6,923 nt of DNA from Pseudomonadota bacterium. GTDB taxonomy: Bacteria > Pseudomonadota > Gammaproteobacteria > Steroidobacterales > Steroidobacteraceae. Both the position numbers and the translations under genes were made by a program. Numbering within the stretch: the stretch's first letter is position 1; each line of letters begins with the position of its first letter. The stretch is from positions 1-6,923 of the forward strand of contig JAEZCN010000022.1 of assembly GCA_023433515.1 (NCBI GenBank). The letters are read 5' to 3'. Below are positions 6,057 to 6,923 of the stretch, one piece after another. The notes beneath the pieces were generated by a model. The model searched no databases. It was given only the letters and a program-made list of their open reading frames with translations, and was not told where the DNA came from.

Positions 6057-6857
6057 ATGGGGTTCATGAGCGGTAAGCGCGCGCTGATCGTCGGCGTCGC
6101 GTCGGATCGTTCGATCGCCTGGGGAATCGCGCAGGCGATGCACCGCGAAGGCGCCGAGCTGGCGTTCACGTACGTGAACGACAAGTTCAAGGATCGCGTC
6201 CAGCCCCTCGCCGAATCACTCGGCTCGAAGATCGTTCTGCCTCTGGACGTCACCAACGACGCCGAAATCGATTCGACCTTCGCGGCGCTCAAGCAGTCCT
6301 GGGGTCATCTCGATGTCCTCGTGCACGCGGTCGCATACGCGCCGCGCGAAGCCCTGGCCGGCGGATTCGCGGACAGCACCTCGCGCGAATCATTCCGCGT
6401 CGCGCACGACGTCTCGAGCTACAGCCTCACCGCGCTGGCGCGCGCCGCGAAGCCGCTGATGGAAGGCCGCGCGGGCTCGATCCTCACGCTCTCGTACCTG
6501 GGCGCCGTGAAGTCCATTCCGAGCTACAACGTGATGGGCCTCGCCAAGGCGAGCCTCGAGGCGAACGTGCGGTTCCTCGCGGCGGATCTCGGCCCGCACA
6601 ACATCCGCGTGAACGCGATCTCGGCGGGCCCCATCAAGACCCTCGCGGCCGCGGGCATCGCGGGCTTTCGCAAGATGCTGAGCCGCGTCGCGGACGTGGC
6701 GCCCCTGCGCCGCAACGTCACGCTCGAAGACGTGGGTAATGCCGCCGCGTTCCTGTGCTCCGACCTCGCGAACGGCGTGACCGGCGAGATCATGTACGTT
6801 GATGCCGGCTTCAGCACCGTCGGCATGAGCTTTCCCCAGGAAGCGGGCGAAGGCTGA
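6057..6857 (+). CDS. fabI: Enoyl-[acyl-carrier-protein] reductase (NADH)
   Basis: This 266-residue protein is a full-length FabI, the short-chain dehydrogenase family enzyme that reduces trans-2-enoyl-ACP in the last step of each cycle of type II fatty acid elongation. It aligns with E. coli FabI from the first residue (MGFMSGKRALIVGVAS), including SIAWGIAQAMHREGAELAFTY (19-39). The catalytic residues are Tyr147 and Tyr157 with Lys164, in SYLGA and SYNVMGLAKASLEANVR; the spacing Tyr-(N6)-Lys is that of FabI rather than FabV or FabL. RVNAISAGPIKTLAAAGI, APLRRNVTLEDVGNAAAFL and GEIMYVDAGFS complete the C-terminal half. Residue 93 is Ala (VHAVAYAP) where E. coli has Gly93, a position known for triclosan resistance changes. 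It stands 114 bases after mltD with a strong ribosome binding site of its own, so it is probably transcribed independently. Confidence 0.97.
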   Translation: MGFMSGKRALIVGVASDRSIAWGIAQAMHREGAELAFTYVNDKFKDRVQPLAESLGSKIVLPLDVTNDAEIDSTFAALKQSWGHLDVLVHAVAYAPREALAGGFADSTSRESFRVAHDVSSYSLTALARAAKPLMEGRAGSILTLSYLGAVKSIPSYNVMGLAKASLEANVRFLAADLGPHNIRVNAISAGPIKTLAAAGIAGFRKMLSRVADVAPLRRNVTLEDVGNAAAFLCSDLANGVTGEIMYVDAGFSTVGMSFPQEAGEG

Positions 6858-6923
6858 GCGGGACGGGCTCGCGTCGCCCCATCGACCGGATCTCAACTAC
6901 TCACGGACGCCGCCCCGTCGGCG
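6858..6923. other. Right-edge flank after fabI; possible start of a hairpin
   Basis: No gene is supported in these last 66 bases. CGCCG (6908-6912) and CGGCG (6919-6923) could pair around a six-base loop exactly at the edge of the window. Whether the stem continues or is followed by T residues, as a fabI terminator would require, cannot be seen. Confidence 0.25.

Noticed and set aside
1..6923. Horizontally acquired or novel defence-type system
   Set aside because: All complete genes belong to known families with intact key residues and similar GC-rich codon use; no mobile element, direct repeat array or unknown gene was found.

Overview
The window is GC-rich chromosomal DNA from a proteobacterium, most likely a gammaproteobacterium. 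The gene products resemble the Escherichia coli DnaQ, RnhA, YafS, MltD and FabI proteins along most of their lengths. The cluster yafS-rnhA-dnaQ beside mltD is a known gammaproteobacterial neighbourhood. Strong third-position GC bias leaves long open frames opposite real genes, so genus and family cannot be fixed by eye. I see no phage, transposon, CRISPR, tRNA or rRNA sequence.

Layout. Positions 1-4032 hold five genes on the minus strand, read from right to left. They are a YafS-type methyltransferase (GTG start at 4032), ribonuclease HI, the DNA polymerase III epsilon proofreading subunit, a TviB/WbpO-type nucleotide-sugar 6-dehydrogenase, and a CapI-type nucleotide-sugar 4-epimerase cut by the left edge. 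The first three lie 4 and 9 bases apart and look like one operon. After a 110-base gap the two sugar-nucleotide genes follow, overlapping each other by 4 bases. Positions 4033-4160 form a divergent intergenic region of relatively low GC with a CRP-like palindrome. Positions 4161-5942 (plus) encode an MltD lipoprotein, a lytic transglycosylase with three LysM repeats. Positions 6057-6857 (plus) encode the enoyl-ACP reductase FabI.

How the genes fit together. DnaQ proofreads replication and RNase HI removes RNA from RNA/DNA hybrids. MltD cleaves peptidoglycan glycan strands at the outer membrane. FabI completes each round of fatty acid elongation. The dehydrogenase-epimerase pair would turn a UDP-hexose or UDP-N-acetylhexosamine into a uronic acid and its C4 epimer, for a capsule, exopolysaccharide or O-antigen. 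It probably marks the edge of a surface-polysaccharide locus continuing left of the window.

No undescribed system is evident. The points most worth a second look are the helically phased TCAC/GTGA boxes between yafS and mltD, the absence of gloB from its usual place, the unusual pairing of dehydrogenase and epimerase subfamilies, and some residue-level variations in FabI and YafS.
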